A stretch of 64,000 nucleotides of DNA from Edaphobacter dinghuensis (GCF_014640335.1 NZ_BMGT01000004.1:372001-436000), one strand, 5' to 3'; numbered from the stretch's first letter, positions 24,484 to 33,530 are shown. Numbers and translations: made by a program. The notes: a model not told the origin generated them from the sequence alone.

Positions 24484-26313
24484 CTACTCAACCTTTTTCT
24501 TATTGCGCGCCTTGATCTTGAACCAGATCGGCGATCCGATAAACCCGAAGTTATCGCGGATCTGGTTGGTCAGAAACCGCTCGAACGAGAAGTGCATCTT
24601 CACGTCCTTGTCGGTGAAGAGCACAAACGTCGGCGGCGCGACCGCAGCCTGCGTCATGTAATAGATGCGAATTCGTTTTGCCATCGGGACGGAAGCCTTC
24701 TGGAAGTCGACCTTCTCCAGAAAGCGGTTCATCTGTCCGGTGGTGACGCGCTTGCGCCGCTCTCGTGCAACCAGTTCCACCTTCTTGAAGACTGACTCGA
24801 CATTCTTGCCTTCAGCCGCGGAGATGAACAGCAGCGGAGCGTAATCCAGATACTTCAGCGCATCACGCACCTGCTGCTCGTAGACTTTGATATCGGCAGG
24901 AGGCTTGCCGTCGGTGCGCGCCGTCGTCATCAGGTCCCACTTATTGACGACGATGATTACGCTGCGTCCGCTCTCGTGCGCGTAGCCGCCGATGTTCGCG
25001 TCCAGCGCGGTCACGCCTTCGACTGCATCGATTACCAGCAGCGAAACATCGGCTGCTTCGAGATGCTTTCGCGCCATCACGACGGAGAGCTTCTCGGCCA
25101 TCAGCTTTGTCTTGCCCTTGCGGCGAATGCCTGCGGTATCCACAAAGCGGAAGCTGTGTCCGCCGCGTTCGACGACCTCATCGACCGCATCGCGCGTGGT
25201 TCCGGCAATCGGCGAGACGATAGCGCGCTTGCTTCCCGTCAGCGCATTCAGCAGCGTGCTCTTGCCGACGTTCGGCCTGCCGATGATGGCGATCTTGGTC
25301 TCCCTCTGCTCATACTCGCCGTGCGTGCGCAGCTTGCGGATCGGCTGCGGCCCGTCCTCATCCTCGGCCATCTCGTCTTCGGCAGTCAGCATGACCTCGG
25401 TCGGCTCTTCGTCCACCTCTTCAGGAGGCAACGAAGCGAAGACTTCGTCGAGCAGATCGCCGATGCCGCTGCCGTGCTCGGCAGAGATTGGCAGCACATT
25501 GCGGAAGCCCAGTCGGCGGAAGTTCTCCGCGCCGGCCAGCAGCTCCTGCGTGTCCATCTTGTTTACCGCGAGAAACACCGGCTTGCCGCCGCGAAGCAGT
25601 AAACGCGCCAGTTCTCTATCGGGCGAAGCCAGTTCGGTGCGGCCATCGACGACCATGACGATGGAGTCCGCTTCTTCAAGCGCGACCTGTGCCTGGCGGA
25701 AGATCTCGCTGGGAATCAGCGCTTCGTCGTCGGGAATGACGCCGCCGGTATCGACGATGCGCGCATCGCGGCCAGCCCACTCGATCTCGCCATAGATGCG
25801 GTCGCGCGTGATGCCGGGCTCGTCGCCGACGATGGAACGCCGCGAGCCTGTCAGGCGGTTGAACAGCGTGCTCTTGCCGACGTTTGGCCGTCCGCAGACG
25901 GCGATCAGCGGCAACTCCTGCGCTTCGGCGCTTTCGGTGACTGTGGACAACTGCGCGGCGATTGCCTCGGCCTCGCGCCAGTCATCCTCGCCGATGTTCT
26001 CTCGTCCGGCAATGTTGGAGGAGCGCGGCGTCTGACGGCCTGCGATTCTATCTGTGGGCCGTGTGCTTTGAGCTGGCCTTAATGTCTTCTTGGTCTCGAA
26101 CTCGGGAGAGCGCTTCGACACCAGCTTGGCCTTGGCTGCCGCTGCCTTCTTTGTTGCCAGCACTTTGCGCTTGCGCGGGTCTACGGCTCCGGTAGTTGGA
26201 GCGACTCGCGGCGCTCGTCCCTTCTTGGGGCGAGTCTTTGCCTGTCTGTGTTTTTTGCCCAGCCGCTTCCTATCGTCTTTTTGAGCCACGGTGAATGTCC
26301 ATCTTTCTCCCAC
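24484..26313 (-). CDS. der: Ribosome biogenesis GTPase Der (EngA) with basic N-terminal extension
   Basis: A 609-residue tandem GTPase needed for 50S subunit maturation. The first G domain has CGRPNVGKSTLFNRL at about 140-154, DTGG, and VNKMD. The second has IGRPNVGKSTLLNAL, DTAGI and VNKWD. The C-terminal KH-like domain ends KIKARNKKKVE. A Lys/Arg-rich stretch of about 130 residues precedes the first G domain, and an acidic linker (TAEDEMAEDEDG) separates the two. The start is unclear: GTG at 26313 or an in-frame GTG at 26289 (MAQKDDRKRLG); both lack a good ribosome-binding site. Confidence 0.93.
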   Translation of the reverse strand: MGERWTFTVAQKDDRKRLGKKHRQAKTRPKKGRAPRVAPTTGAVDPRKRKVLATKKAAAAKAKLVSKRSPEFETKKTLRPAQSTRPTDRIAGRQTPRSSNIAGRENIGEDDWREAEAIAAQLSTVTESAEAQELPLIAVCGRPNVGKSTLFNRLTGSRRSIVGDEPGITRDRIYGEIEWAGRDARIVDTGGVIPDDEALIPSEIFRQAQVALEEADSIVMVVDGRTELASPDRELARLLLRGGKPVFLAVNKMDTQELLAGAENFRRLGFRNVLPISAEHGSGIGDLLDEVFASLPPEEVDEEPTEVMLTAEDEMAEDEDGPQPIRKLRTHGEYEQRETKIAIIGRPNVGKSTLLNALTGSKRAIVSPIAGTTRDAVDEVVERGGHSFRFVDTAGIRRKGKTKLMAEKLSVVMARKHLEAADVSLLVIDAVEGVTALDANIGGYAHESGRSVIIVVNKWDLMTTARTDGKPPADIKVYEQQVRDALKYLDYAPLLFISAAEGKNVESVFKKVELVARERRKRVTTGQMNRFLEKVDFQKASVPMAKRIRIYYMTQAAVAPPTFVLFTDKDVKMHFSFERFLTNQIRDNFGFIGSPIWFKIKARNKKKVE

Positions 26314-26415
26314 ACACCTGATAAGGCGGCAAGGCGATTACGCTAATTCTTCGCTACGCTTCTATTATAGAAAGCGTAGCTCGTCTGTGCCGCCCTATCT
26401 CGCGCAAACCATACA

Positions 26416-28488
26416 TTGTCAACGACAGCTCCCATCTCGACCACGCCAGCCCTGCTGGAGAATCTGCCGAATCTGCACAGTTTCTTCTCCCCGGGAGGCA
26501 CCCTGGCCCGCTCGTCGCTCGCCTTTGAGCACCGCAGGGGCCAGTACGAGATGGCGTGCGCCATTGAGAAGGCGTTCAAGGAGAAGCGGCATCTGATCGT
26601 CGAGGCAGGCACGGGAACGGGAAAGACGCTGGCATATCTGCTGCCTGCATTGCGACTTGCGCGGGAGCGGCAGCAACGGGTCATTATTTCGACCGGAACA
26701 AAAAATCTTCAGGAGCAGCTTTTTTTCAAGGATGTTCCTTTCCTTGAATCGCTGCTCGGCCCGCTGAAGGTCTGCTACATGAAGGGCCGCAGTAACTATC
26801 TCTGCCGCCACAAGCTTTATGCGCTGCGCGATAGTCCGCTGCTCAACGGTCTGGAAGAGATAAGTCAGTTTCACATTCTGGCGCAGTGGGAGAAGACGAC
26901 CGAGACGGGAGACCGGGCGGAGATCGATGCGCTGCCTGAATCTTCTGCACTGTGGAGCAAGCTTGATGCTCGCACCGAGGCCTGCCTGGGACAAACCTGC
27001 CCCGACTGGGAGCGCTGCTTTGTCACCAACATGAGACGCAAAGCGCTTGAGTCGGACATCGTCATCGTCAATCACCATCTCTTTTTTGCCGATCTCAGCA
27101 TCAAGCAGCAGGCCGCCAATGCTCCCGACGCAGGCATTTTGCCTGAGGCTGGAGCGGTGATCTTCGATGAGGCGCATGAGTTGGAAGAGGTTGCCTCGAA
27201 CTACTTCGGCATCGGCCTGAGCACGCAACGCTTCGACGAGCTGACGCGCGACATCGAGACGATGCTCAAGAGCAAGGAGGCTTTTTCGTCTTCCATCGTC
27301 AACGCCAGCTCGAACGTCAAGGAGCGCGCTCATCGTTTCTTCGCTGCGCTGCCCAGTGAGGATGCGTTTGGTGCTCCGGCGATTGGGCGGATGCCGTTTG
27401 AAGACCGCGAAGCTTTTCTTGAGGAGAGTGGTGATACCTATACGGCCACGCTCAACGCGCTGAATCGGCTCGAAGGCGAGCTGGAGTGCGTTAAGAATGT
27501 CGAAGAGATTCCCGGCCTGCGCAAGCGAACCGCGGACATTCGTGCGCATCTGGCGTTTCTGCTTGAATCCTCCGATCGCAATACCGTCTTCTGGATCGAG
27601 CGCCGCGCAGGCGGAGGCGTGCGCAATCTTGCCCGTGGCGGTGCTATGCCTGCGGCGGTTCACACTCATCTGCAGGCCACGCCTATTGACGTCTCAGAGT
27701 TGCTTACTACGTCGCTCTTCGATAACTATTCGAGCGTTGTGTTGACTTCGGCTACGCTCACGGTTTCAGGAGGATTCGACCATATTCGCAAGCGGCTTGG
27801 ACTAGTCAGCGCTCGTGAATTGATCGTCCCCTCGCACTTCAATTACGAGAAGCAGGCGCTGCTCTATCTGCCGCCGAACATGCCCGATCCGCGTGAGCCT
27901 GATTTTCCTGATAAGGCAACAGAGCGCATCCGACGCGTGCTTGAGATCAGCAAGGGGCGTGCCTTCTGCCTGTTTACGAGCTACAAGCAGATGCGCGAGA
28001 CGCACGACCGCCTGCTGGCTGAGCTGCCTTATAAGCTACTGCTGCACGGCACGGCTCCGCGGCATGTGTTGCTGCAGCAGTTTCGTGACACGCCGAATGC
28101 TGTGCTCTTCGGCACATCGAGCTTTTGGCAGGGAGTGGACGTGCAGGGCGAGCAGCTAAGTTGCGTCATCATCGATCGGCTGCCTTTCGCAGTGCCCAGC
28201 GATCCTGTCGTCAAGGCGCGGATGGAGGCCATCGAAGCGCTTGGCGGCAAGCCTTTCTTCGACTATCAGATTCCTAACGCTGTTATTACGTTGAAGCAGG
28301 GGTTTGGCCGTCTCATTCGGTCGCTTGATGATCGTGGCGTACTGATGCTGCTCGATCCGCGCATCCAGCGTCAGCGGTATGGGCGCATCTTTCTTGAGAG
28401 CTTGCCGTCTTATCGGCTTACGCAGGAGATCACTGATGTTGAACAGTTCTTCGCGGGTTCGGGTGAGAAGACAAGTTCTCTCAAATAG
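26416..28488 (+). CDS. DinG-like ATP-dependent DNA helicase
   Basis: A 690-residue XPD/DinG-type superfamily 2 helicase. It has Walker A EAGTGTGKTLAYLLPAL, an iron-sulfur cluster region with the four cysteines in KGRSNYLC and CLGQTCPDWERC, the DEAH box VIFDEAHELEEVA, and C-terminal motifs ICLFTSYKQM-type CLFTSYKQM, FGTSSFWQGVDVQGE and QGFGRLIRSLDDRGVL. Such helicases unwind damaged or R-loop-containing DNA. A TTG at 26416 is used as start; the frame lacks a good ATG near the conserved region. It is divergent from der with a 102-bp gap. Confidence 0.88.
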   Translation: MSTTAPISTTPALLENLPNLHSFFSPGGTLARSSLAFEHRRGQYEMACAIEKAFKEKRHLIVEAGTGTGKTLAYLLPALRLARERQQRVIISTGTKNLQEQLFFKDVPFLESLLGPLKVCYMKGRSNYLCRHKLYALRDSPLLNGLEEISQFHILAQWEKTTETGDRAEIDALPESSALWSKLDARTEACLGQTCPDWERCFVTNMRRKALESDIVIVNHHLFFADLSIKQQAANAPDAGILPEAGAVIFDEAHELEEVASNYFGIGLSTQRFDELTRDIETMLKSKEAFSSSIVNASSNVKERAHRFFAALPSEDAFGAPAIGRMPFEDREAFLEESGDTYTATLNALNRLEGELECVKNVEEIPGLRKRTADIRAHLAFLLESSDRNTVFWIERRAGGGVRNLARGGAMPAAVHTHLQATPIDVSELLTTSLFDNYSSVVLTSATLTVSGGFDHIRKRLGLVSARELIVPSHFNYEKQALLYLPPNMPDPREPDFPDKATERIRRVLEISKGRAFCLFTSYKQMRETHDRLLAELPYKLLLHGTAPRHVLLQQFRDTPNAVLFGTSSFWQGVDVQGEQLSCVIIDRLPFAVPSDPVVKARMEAIEALGGKPFFDYQIPNAVITLKQGFGRLIRSLDDRGVLMLLDPRIQRQRYGRIFLESLPSYRLTQEITDVEQFFAGSGEKTSSLK

Positions 28489-28500
28489 ACAACGGAAATT

Positions 28501-29934
28501 TTAGGCGGGGTTGACTTCTACTTCCAATGACTGTGGGCGATGGCCGCTGGTGGTGGCGCCTGCATCGTGCGGCAGGCCGATGCTGTTGAACACGGGGCCG
28601 AGAGCGAGAACGGCCATGAAGAGAATGGCGTAGTGAAAGTCACGGAGCTGCGGCGTCGCAGCGGAGTGGCCGTGTGCATGAGCAACCAGACGCAGCGTGA
28701 TGGCTCCAACTGCGACGCCCATGCCCATGCCGAGCTGCATGACGGCGCTGAGAAATCCGTTGGCACGGCTCATCCGGTTGGACGGAATCTCGGAGTACGC
28801 GAGCGTCGTCATGCAGGTGAACTCCATGGACCGGCAAGCGCCGTGGAAGAAGAGGATGGAGACGATCAAGATCGGTGGCGTTGACGGACTCAGTGTCGCG
28901 CACAGGGCCATGGATGCTGCGGTAATCACACCATTGACGATGAGGATGTTACGAAATCCGAAGCGGCGAAGTCCCTGGATGACGAAGGCCTTCATACTGA
29001 GGTCTCCGCCGAAGAGCGCAAGGAGATAGACACCGGAGCGAAAGGCGTTCAGGCCGAACGAGATCTGAAACATCAGCGGCAGCAGGAACGGCAGCACGGA
29101 GACGGCGATGCGGAAGGCGCTTGCACCGTAGACCGAGAGCGAGTACGTCTTCATCTTTATCGATTCGAGATCGATCAGCGATGTCGCCGGGTTGCGGCGG
29201 GCGGCCACGATGGCGAATGCGCCGCTCAGCACGCTGAGCGCAAGGATGCCACCGGGAATCTCCCAGCGCACATCTCCGACGCCGAGCTTTTCCATTGCAT
29301 AGACCGCTCCGGTAGAGGCCAGACCGGCCAGCAGGAAGGTGAGCCAATCGAAGGGGTGCCTCTCGTCGGTGCGAACATTTTCGACCCAGAGCATCGTCAG
29401 GATGAGAGCCAGGATGCCGAGGGGAAGGTTGAGAAAAAAGATCCAGTGCCAGCTCATGTAGGTCGTGATGAAACCGCCCAGAGGAGGCCCGATGACGAGC
29501 GCGGTCAAGCCTGGCCAACTGATGTACGCAATAGCCTGGGCGAGCTGGTCTTTCGGCGTGCTTCGCAGCACGACAAGGCGACCCACCGGCACCATCATCG
29601 CTCCGCCGATGCCTTGCAGGATGCGCATCAGCGTGAACTGAGTAAGCGTGTGCGATACGCCGCAGAGGAGGGAAGCCAGCGTAAAGACACCAATTGCTGA
29701 GGCAAAGACAGTTCGAGAGCCGACTCGGTCGGCCACCCATCCGCTAATGGGGATGAAGACGGCCAGCGTCAATAGATACGCCGTCATTCCGATGTTCAGG
29801 CTGACTGCGCTGACGTGAAAGCTGTGCGACATCTGCGGCAGCGCCGTGGCGATAATCGTGCCGTCCAGATTCTCCATGAAAAAAGCACCCGCGATGAGCG
29901 TGGTGACGTACAGCGGCGAGCGGACTTTCTTCAT
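28501..29934 (-). CDS. MFS drug:H+ antiporter, DHA2 family (EmrB/QacA-like)
   Basis: A 477-residue inner-membrane protein with about 14 transmembrane helices. DHA2-family marks include FFMENLDGTIIATALPQM in the first helix, ISGWVADRVGSRTVF at motif A, LMRILQGIGGAMMVPVGR, and PPLGGFITTYMSWHWIFFLN at motif C. These transporters export drugs or other hydrophobic compounds using the proton gradient. There is no adjacent HlyD-type adaptor or TetR regulator, so the substrate is unknown. It is convergent with the DinG-like gene. Confidence 0.88.
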   Translation of the reverse strand: MKKVRSPLYVTTLIAGAFFMENLDGTIIATALPQMSHSFHVSAVSLNIGMTAYLLTLAVFIPISGWVADRVGSRTVFASAIGVFTLASLLCGVSHTLTQFTLMRILQGIGGAMMVPVGRLVVLRSTPKDQLAQAIAYISWPGLTALVIGPPLGGFITTYMSWHWIFFLNLPLGILALILTMLWVENVRTDERHPFDWLTFLLAGLASTGAVYAMEKLGVGDVRWEIPGGILALSVLSGAFAIVAARRNPATSLIDLESIKMKTYSLSVYGASAFRIAVSVLPFLLPLMFQISFGLNAFRSGVYLLALFGGDLSMKAFVIQGLRRFGFRNILIVNGVITAASMALCATLSPSTPPILIVSILFFHGACRSMEFTCMTTLAYSEIPSNRMSRANGFLSAVMQLGMGMGVAVGAITLRLVAHAHGHSAATPQLRDFHYAILFMAVLALGPVFNSIGLPHDAGATTSGHRPQSLEVEVNPA

Positions 29935-29988
29935 TTCTTTAGTTTACGAAAAGAAAGGTCCCGGTCGCCGTAAAATAGAGTCATCCAT

Positions 29989-30237
29989 ATGGGACGCAAC
30001 CTTTACATCCTTGCCGGAACGTTGCTGATCTTCGCGATGGTCTCTTTCGGTGTCTCTTATACCAACATTGCGCAGCAGCCTGGCTCTCCGGGCGATACGT
30101 CTCTTTGGCGAACGATGGGCCTCGCGCTCTTCTTTATCAGCATGGTGGTTTCGCTTGCCGCTGTCCTCTCGTCGCTCTTCGAGCAGGCTGAGCGCCATAC
30201 CGAGGAGCAGCGTCGTCAGGAGCGCAAAAAGCGTTAG
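29989..30237 (+). CDS. Small two-helix membrane protein
   Basis: An 82-residue protein with two hydrophobic helices (LYILAGTLLIFAMVSFGVSY and MGLALFFISMVVSLAAVLSS) joined by a short polar loop and followed by a highly charged tail (EQAERHTEEQRRQERKKR). I do not recognise a family. It is divergent from the MFS gene and ends 120 bp before queD, with a likely promoter and structured leader between, so it is probably not in the queDE operon. Confidence 0.6.
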   Translation: MGRNLYILAGTLLIFAMVSFGVSYTNIAQQPGSPGDTSLWRTMGLALFFISMVVSLAAVLSSLFEQAERHTEEQRRQERKKR

Positions 30238-30252
30238 GCCACTCGAAGACGG

Positions 30253-30357
30253 TACAATGAAGGTAAACAGGCTTTCGAGGACGTAAGCCACGCTGAAAGC
30301 CGCGCCGCCCCAGCTCCAAATCCAGCCTGATGCGGCGGTTGAAGGGATCGTAGAAAC
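30253..30357 (+). promoter_or_regulatory. Putative promoter and structured leader of queDE
   Basis: TACAAT at 30253-30258 could be a -10 box, placing the transcript start near 30265. The following RNA can form GGCTTTC/GAAAGCC (7 bp) or, with the same left arm, GGCTT/AAGCC (5 bp), which are mutually exclusive. A second hairpin, CGCCGC/GCGGCG, follows, and its right arm ends next to GAAGGG before the queD ATG. No known preQ1 riboswitch consensus is visible. Confidence 0.4.
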
Positions 30358-30735
30358 ATGTTTGAAGTCACCGTAGAAGCCGGTTTTTCCTCCGGCCACT
30401 ACCTCCGCAACTATCGCGGCAAGTGCGAGAACCCGCACGGCCACAACTATAAGGTCTTCGTTACGTTGATCGGCGCCGATCTTGACGAAGCCGGTCTTCT
30501 GCTCGACTTCAAGCTGCTCAAACAGGTCATGCGTCCCGTCGTCGATTATCTCGATCACCAGATGATCAACGACCTTGAGCCCTTCACGACGGTCAATCCG
30601 TCGGCGGAAAATCTTGCACGCTACTTTTATCAGGAGACGGCAAAGCAGCTTCATGAGATGACTGAGGGCCGCGTCCGCATCAAGGACTGCACTCTCTACG
30701 AGACCGATACCAGCTTTGCCCGCTACTACGAGTAA
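30358..30735 (+). CDS. queD: 6-carboxy-5,6,7,8-tetrahydropterin synthase QueD
   Basis: A 125-residue enzyme that makes 6-carboxytetrahydropterin from dihydroneopterin triphosphate, the first step toward queuosine. It has the zinc-ligand histidines in FSSGHYLRNYRGKCENPHGH, followed by NYKVFVTL, the catalytic Cys in GKCENPHGH, DYLDHQMINDLEPFTTVNPS, ENLARYFY and LYETDTSFARYY. Length is normal. queE begins 11 bp downstream. A structured leader precedes it. Confidence 0.95.
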   Translation: MFEVTVEAGFSSGHYLRNYRGKCENPHGHNYKVFVTLIGADLDEAGLLLDFKLLKQVMRPVVDYLDHQMINDLEPFTTVNPSAENLARYFYQETAKQLHEMTEGRVRIKDCTLYETDTSFARYYE

Positions 30736-30746
30736 GCCTTCTCGAA

Positions 30747-31430
30747 ATGTACTTAATCGAACTCTACAAATCCGTTCAGGGCGAATCTTCTTTCACAGGA
30801 CTTCCCTGCATCTTCGTCCGTTTTGCGGGCTGCAATTTGCGCTGTGCCTGGTGCGACTCGGAGTACACCTTCACTGGGGGCAAGCCTTTTAGCGAGGATG
30901 AGGTCGTCGCCCAGATCGAAGCGCTTGCACCGTGCAAGCTGGTCGAGTTCACCGGTGGCGAGCCGATGCTGCAGGCGAAGGAGCTTCTGCCGCTGATGCA
31001 GCGACTGCTCGCGCAGGATTACACGCTGATGATGGAGACCTCAGGCGAGCGTCCACTGGCCGAGGTTCCGAAAGCGGTTCACAAGATCGTCGACGTGAAA
31101 TGTCCGGGAGCAGGCGCGGCGGCTAATAGCTTTCGTCTTGAAAATCTCGATGCGCTCACTAAAGACGACGAGGTAAAGTTCGTCATCAGCAATCGCGAAG
31201 ACTATGAGTTTGCCCGCGACTTTATTTGTCAGCACGATCTGAACAACAAGGCTGGAGGCATATTGCTCAGCCCGGCTTTCCAGCAGACGCCCAGCCCGCA
31301 GCGCACGGCGGACAATATGGCGCTCGATCCGCGCAAGCTGGTTGAATGGATGCTTGCTGATGGCCTCGATGCACGGCTTTCGCTGCAGATCCACAAGTTC
31401 ATCTGGGAGCCGATGAAGAAGGGCGTCTAG
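30747..31430 (+). CDS. queE: 7-carboxy-7-deazaguanine synthase QueE
   Basis: A 227-residue radical SAM enzyme that turns 6-carboxytetrahydropterin into 7-carboxy-7-deazaguanine. It has YKSVQGESSFTGLPCIFVR, the 4Fe-4S motif CNLRCAWC (CX3CX2C), the SAM-binding GGEP, and METSGERPL. Its C-terminal region is ordinary for the family. It is the second gene of the queDE pair, whose product is the substrate of QueC at 13582. Confidence 0.95.
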   Translation: MYLIELYKSVQGESSFTGLPCIFVRFAGCNLRCAWCDSEYTFTGGKPFSEDEVVAQIEALAPCKLVEFTGGEPMLQAKELLPLMQRLLAQDYTLMMETSGERPLAEVPKAVHKIVDVKCPGAGAAANSFRLENLDALTKDDEVKFVISNREDYEFARDFICQHDLNNKAGGILLSPAFQQTPSPQRTADNMALDPRKLVEWMLADGLDARLSLQIHKFIWEPMKKGV

Positions 31431-31442
31431 CTTCTCTAAAAG

Positions 31443-31931
31443 CTATCGCAGAACCTTTCTCACCACTCGTCGCACTGTCTCCGTCACCACGCCAAATATC
31501 GCATGCGAGGCCATCTCGCTGGTGCGCTCGCGTGTCGTCTGTTGCTCCGGGGGAGCGGACAATCCCATAGCAGGTAGCGCTCCTTCGTGAGTCAATGAAG
31601 CGAGTGCCATGCCGAAGCCTGCGCCGTCTTTCGCTGTAGCGGCAGGGTAGAATTCTGCGAGCGCGCCATAGGCTGCTCCGGTCAGTGCGCCGAATCCCCA
31701 ATGAATCGTCTCCGCGGCTACGGCTTTTTGATCTGCTGTCAGCTCATGTCCTGCCAGCTTTTCCGCGAGCACCGACGGAGGCTCGGGCTCTCCATGCGTG
31801 CGCGGGGGATAGACCCTCTCCGCAATACTTTTGGCCGCTGTAGCTACCAACCCACCGATGAGACCGGCAACCATGCCCTTGAGCAGCGACTTGGCAGGCC
31901 CAGTCTTTCGTTCTTCTTGTGTCTCACTCAC
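31443..31931 (-). CDS. DUF1440 (YagU-like) membrane protein
   Basis: A 162-residue protein. The GTG at 31931 has GAGGTGA at good distance; the ATG 24 bp upstream has none. It has GMVAGLIGGLVATAAKSIAERVYPPR, then HWGFGALTGAAYGALAEF and FGMALASLTHEGALPAMGL, and ends in HAIFGVVTETVRRVVRKVLR. This fits the DUF1440/YagU inner-membrane family, linked to acid resistance in E. coli. Function here is unproven. It is convergent with queE. Confidence 0.72.
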   Translation of the reverse strand: MSETQEERKTGPAKSLLKGMVAGLIGGLVATAAKSIAERVYPPRTHGEPEPPSVLAEKLAGHELTADQKAVAAETIHWGFGALTGAAYGALAEFYPAATAKDGAGFGMALASLTHEGALPAMGLSAPPEQQTTRERTSEMASHAIFGVVTETVRRVVRKVLR

Positions 31932-32126
31932 TCGCTCACCTCGATATCCTCTCATTTCCTATCGTCTAGCGGTTGGATGCATTCCATCTCTCTCAGGCTG
32001 TGTCGGTGGACATACACGGTCTCATGCAAGTGCATGTGTAGTATGCAGATCGCCACTGTTTGTATTGAGAGTGAAGAAGAGCCTTCGTGTACTTGTCACT
32101 GAGGCGATTATGGAGAAGCCGGAGAC

Positions 32127-32693
32127 TTAGCTCTTTCCCGAATCGCTCCAGTCGTATACCACAATGCCGAGATTGTTCAGTGTATTGACGACCGTCTCCA
32201 TGTTGCGCCGTACCTGGGGCCGCGCATTGACCGGCACCTCGTGCGCCTCTTCGACTGCGATCACCCGGCCATAGGGCCACGATGTCTGCGGAATGGCATT
32301 GAGTGCGGCGGAGAGCTCATTCAGGCGCACATTCAAATCGCGACGCCGCGCGCCCATGGGACGCAGCAGGCCGCCTTTCCCAAGATCGCTGGTGTTGGCA
32401 TCGGCGAGCATCACATGCACCGTCACCATGCTGCCCTGAACGGTCAGATAAGGGTTCTGCCAGAGGTTAAGGCTCTTGACGGCCATGTACTGTGCCTTCG
32501 ATGGCAGCGGTATGGACTGCATCTCCTGCTTGGCCTGGGTAGCCTCCTCCTGTTGCTCGGCGGCGATCGCGCGCATCTCAGCCTGGCTTGGCGTGGAGGT
32601 ATGGGTGCAGCCGGTGAGTATCACTGGAAGGAGAAGGGCTGGGAGCAGAGCAAGGTGGAGGATGGGTCGTGGGCTACGCACGAATACGAGCAT
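32127..32693 (-). CDS. Lipoprotein of unknown function
   Basis: A 188-residue protein. The ATG at 32693 follows AAGGAG and gives a signal peptide ending in the lipobox ILTGC (Cys29). A TTG 39 bp upstream is possible but less likely. The mature part has a Gln/Glu-rich helix (EQQEEATQAKQEMQ), a beta-sheet pattern (YLTVQGSMVTVHVMLADAN) and a Tyr/Trp-ended C-terminus (LGIVVYDWSDS). No family is recognised. It is probably anchored in the envelope. It is followed by a 195-bp gap before the DUF1440 gene in which I see no gene. Confidence 0.6.
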   Translation of the reverse strand: MLVFVRSPRPILHLALLPALLLPVILTGCTHTSTPSQAEMRAIAAEQQEEATQAKQEMQSIPLPSKAQYMAVKSLNLWQNPYLTVQGSMVTVHVMLADANTSDLGKGGLLRPMGARRRDLNVRLNELSAALNAIPQTSWPYGRVIAVEEAHEVPVNARPQVRRNMETVVNTLNNLGIVVYDWSDSGKS

Positions 32694-32747
32694 ATCAAGC
32701 GGGTACTCCTTCAGAAAAGTGCCAAAACGCAAAGTTTCCCCCTGTTT

Positions 32748-33530
32748 TTACCGTCCTGCCCATTTTGGAGACCGCTTCTCCAGAAACGCGGCTGTTCCTT
32801 CGGACTTATCGGCTGTTCCGCAGAGCCGCCCGAATATTGCCGCCTCCACCTTCATGGCGTCGTCGATCCCCAGCCCGTTCCCTCGCTCGACGGCCTCCAG
32901 GCATCCGGCCACGGCCAGCGGAGCCATTGCCGCGATTGCGCCGGCCAGCTCCTTTGCTCGATCCATTAATTGTTCGGGTGGCAAGACCTCGTCTACCAGT
33001 CCGATCCGGAGTGCCTCGGCCGCTCCAATCATCTCTCCTGTCAGCATCAGGCGAAGGGCCGACGACCGCCCGACAAGCCGCGGCAGGCGTTGAGTGCCAC
33101 CGTATCCCGGCACCAGGCCGAGCTTTACCTCCGGCTGTCCCAGACGGGCTGTTTCGCTGGCGAGACGGATGGTGCAGGCCATCGCCAACTCGCATCCGCC
33201 ACCAAGTGCGAAGCCGTTGATGCAGGCGATCACCGGCTTGCCGCAGGTCTCGATCAGCCGAAATACGCCTTGCCCTCGGCGCGCCTTGGCTTCGCCGGAT
33301 ATTGCATCGGTTGCTGCAAGCTCATTGATGTCGGCACCTGCTGCGAATGCCTTTTCCCCGGCACCGGTCAATAGGATCACGCGAACGGAAGAATCGCTGG
33401 CGAGGGCCGTAAAGACTGCTTCCAACTCGTCGAAGACCTTGGTGTTCAATGCATTCAGAACCTTGGGCCGGTTCAGGGTTACAGTCGCGATCTGCTCGTG
33501 GACCTCGCACAGCAGCGTCTCGTAGTTCAC
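32748..33530 (-). CDS. Enoyl-CoA hydratase/isomerase family protein
   Basis: A 260-residue crotonase-fold enzyme. I use the GTG at 33530, directly after AAGGAGAGCTCC; the conserved protein begins there. It has ATVTLNRPKVLNALN, GAGEKAFAAGADINEL (oxyanion hole), INGFALGGGCELAMACTIRL, GLVPGYGGTQRLPRLVG and the C-terminal FLEKRSPKW. The two catalytic glutamates expected of hydratases fall in the CELAMAC region and QPEVKLGLVPGYGG, so hydration of enoyl-CoA in fatty-acid or amino-acid breakdown is likely. It is divergent from the lumazine synthase gene. Confidence 0.9.
   Translation of the reverse strand: MNYETLLCEVHEQIATVTLNRPKVLNALNTKVFDELEAVFTALASDSSVRVILLTGAGEKAFAAGADINELAATDAISGEAKARRGQGVFRLIETCGKPVIACINGFALGGGCELAMACTIRLASETARLGQPEVKLGLVPGYGGTQRLPRLVGRSSALRLMLTGEMIGAAEALRIGLVDEVLPPEQLMDRAKELAGAIAAMAPLAVAGCLEAVERGNGLGIDDAMKVEAAIFGRLCGTADKSEGTAAFLEKRSPKWAGR

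Noticed and set aside
26419..27669. A 416-residue minus-strand open frame
   Set aside because: It is antisense to the DinG-like helicase, whose motifs are clear.
30270..30300. GEMM (c-di-GMP-I) riboswitch-like core GGACGTAAGCC in the queDE leader
   Set aside because: The spacing, the tetraloop and its receptor do not match the GEMM consensus that I know. I keep only the general claim of a structured leader.
31960..31985. ATCGTCTAGCGGTT, identical to the D-arm region of tRNA-Glu
   Set aside because: No anticodon stem, T-arm or acceptor 3' end follows, so it is not a tRNA. A remnant or chance match is possible, but without flanking evidence I do not call it.
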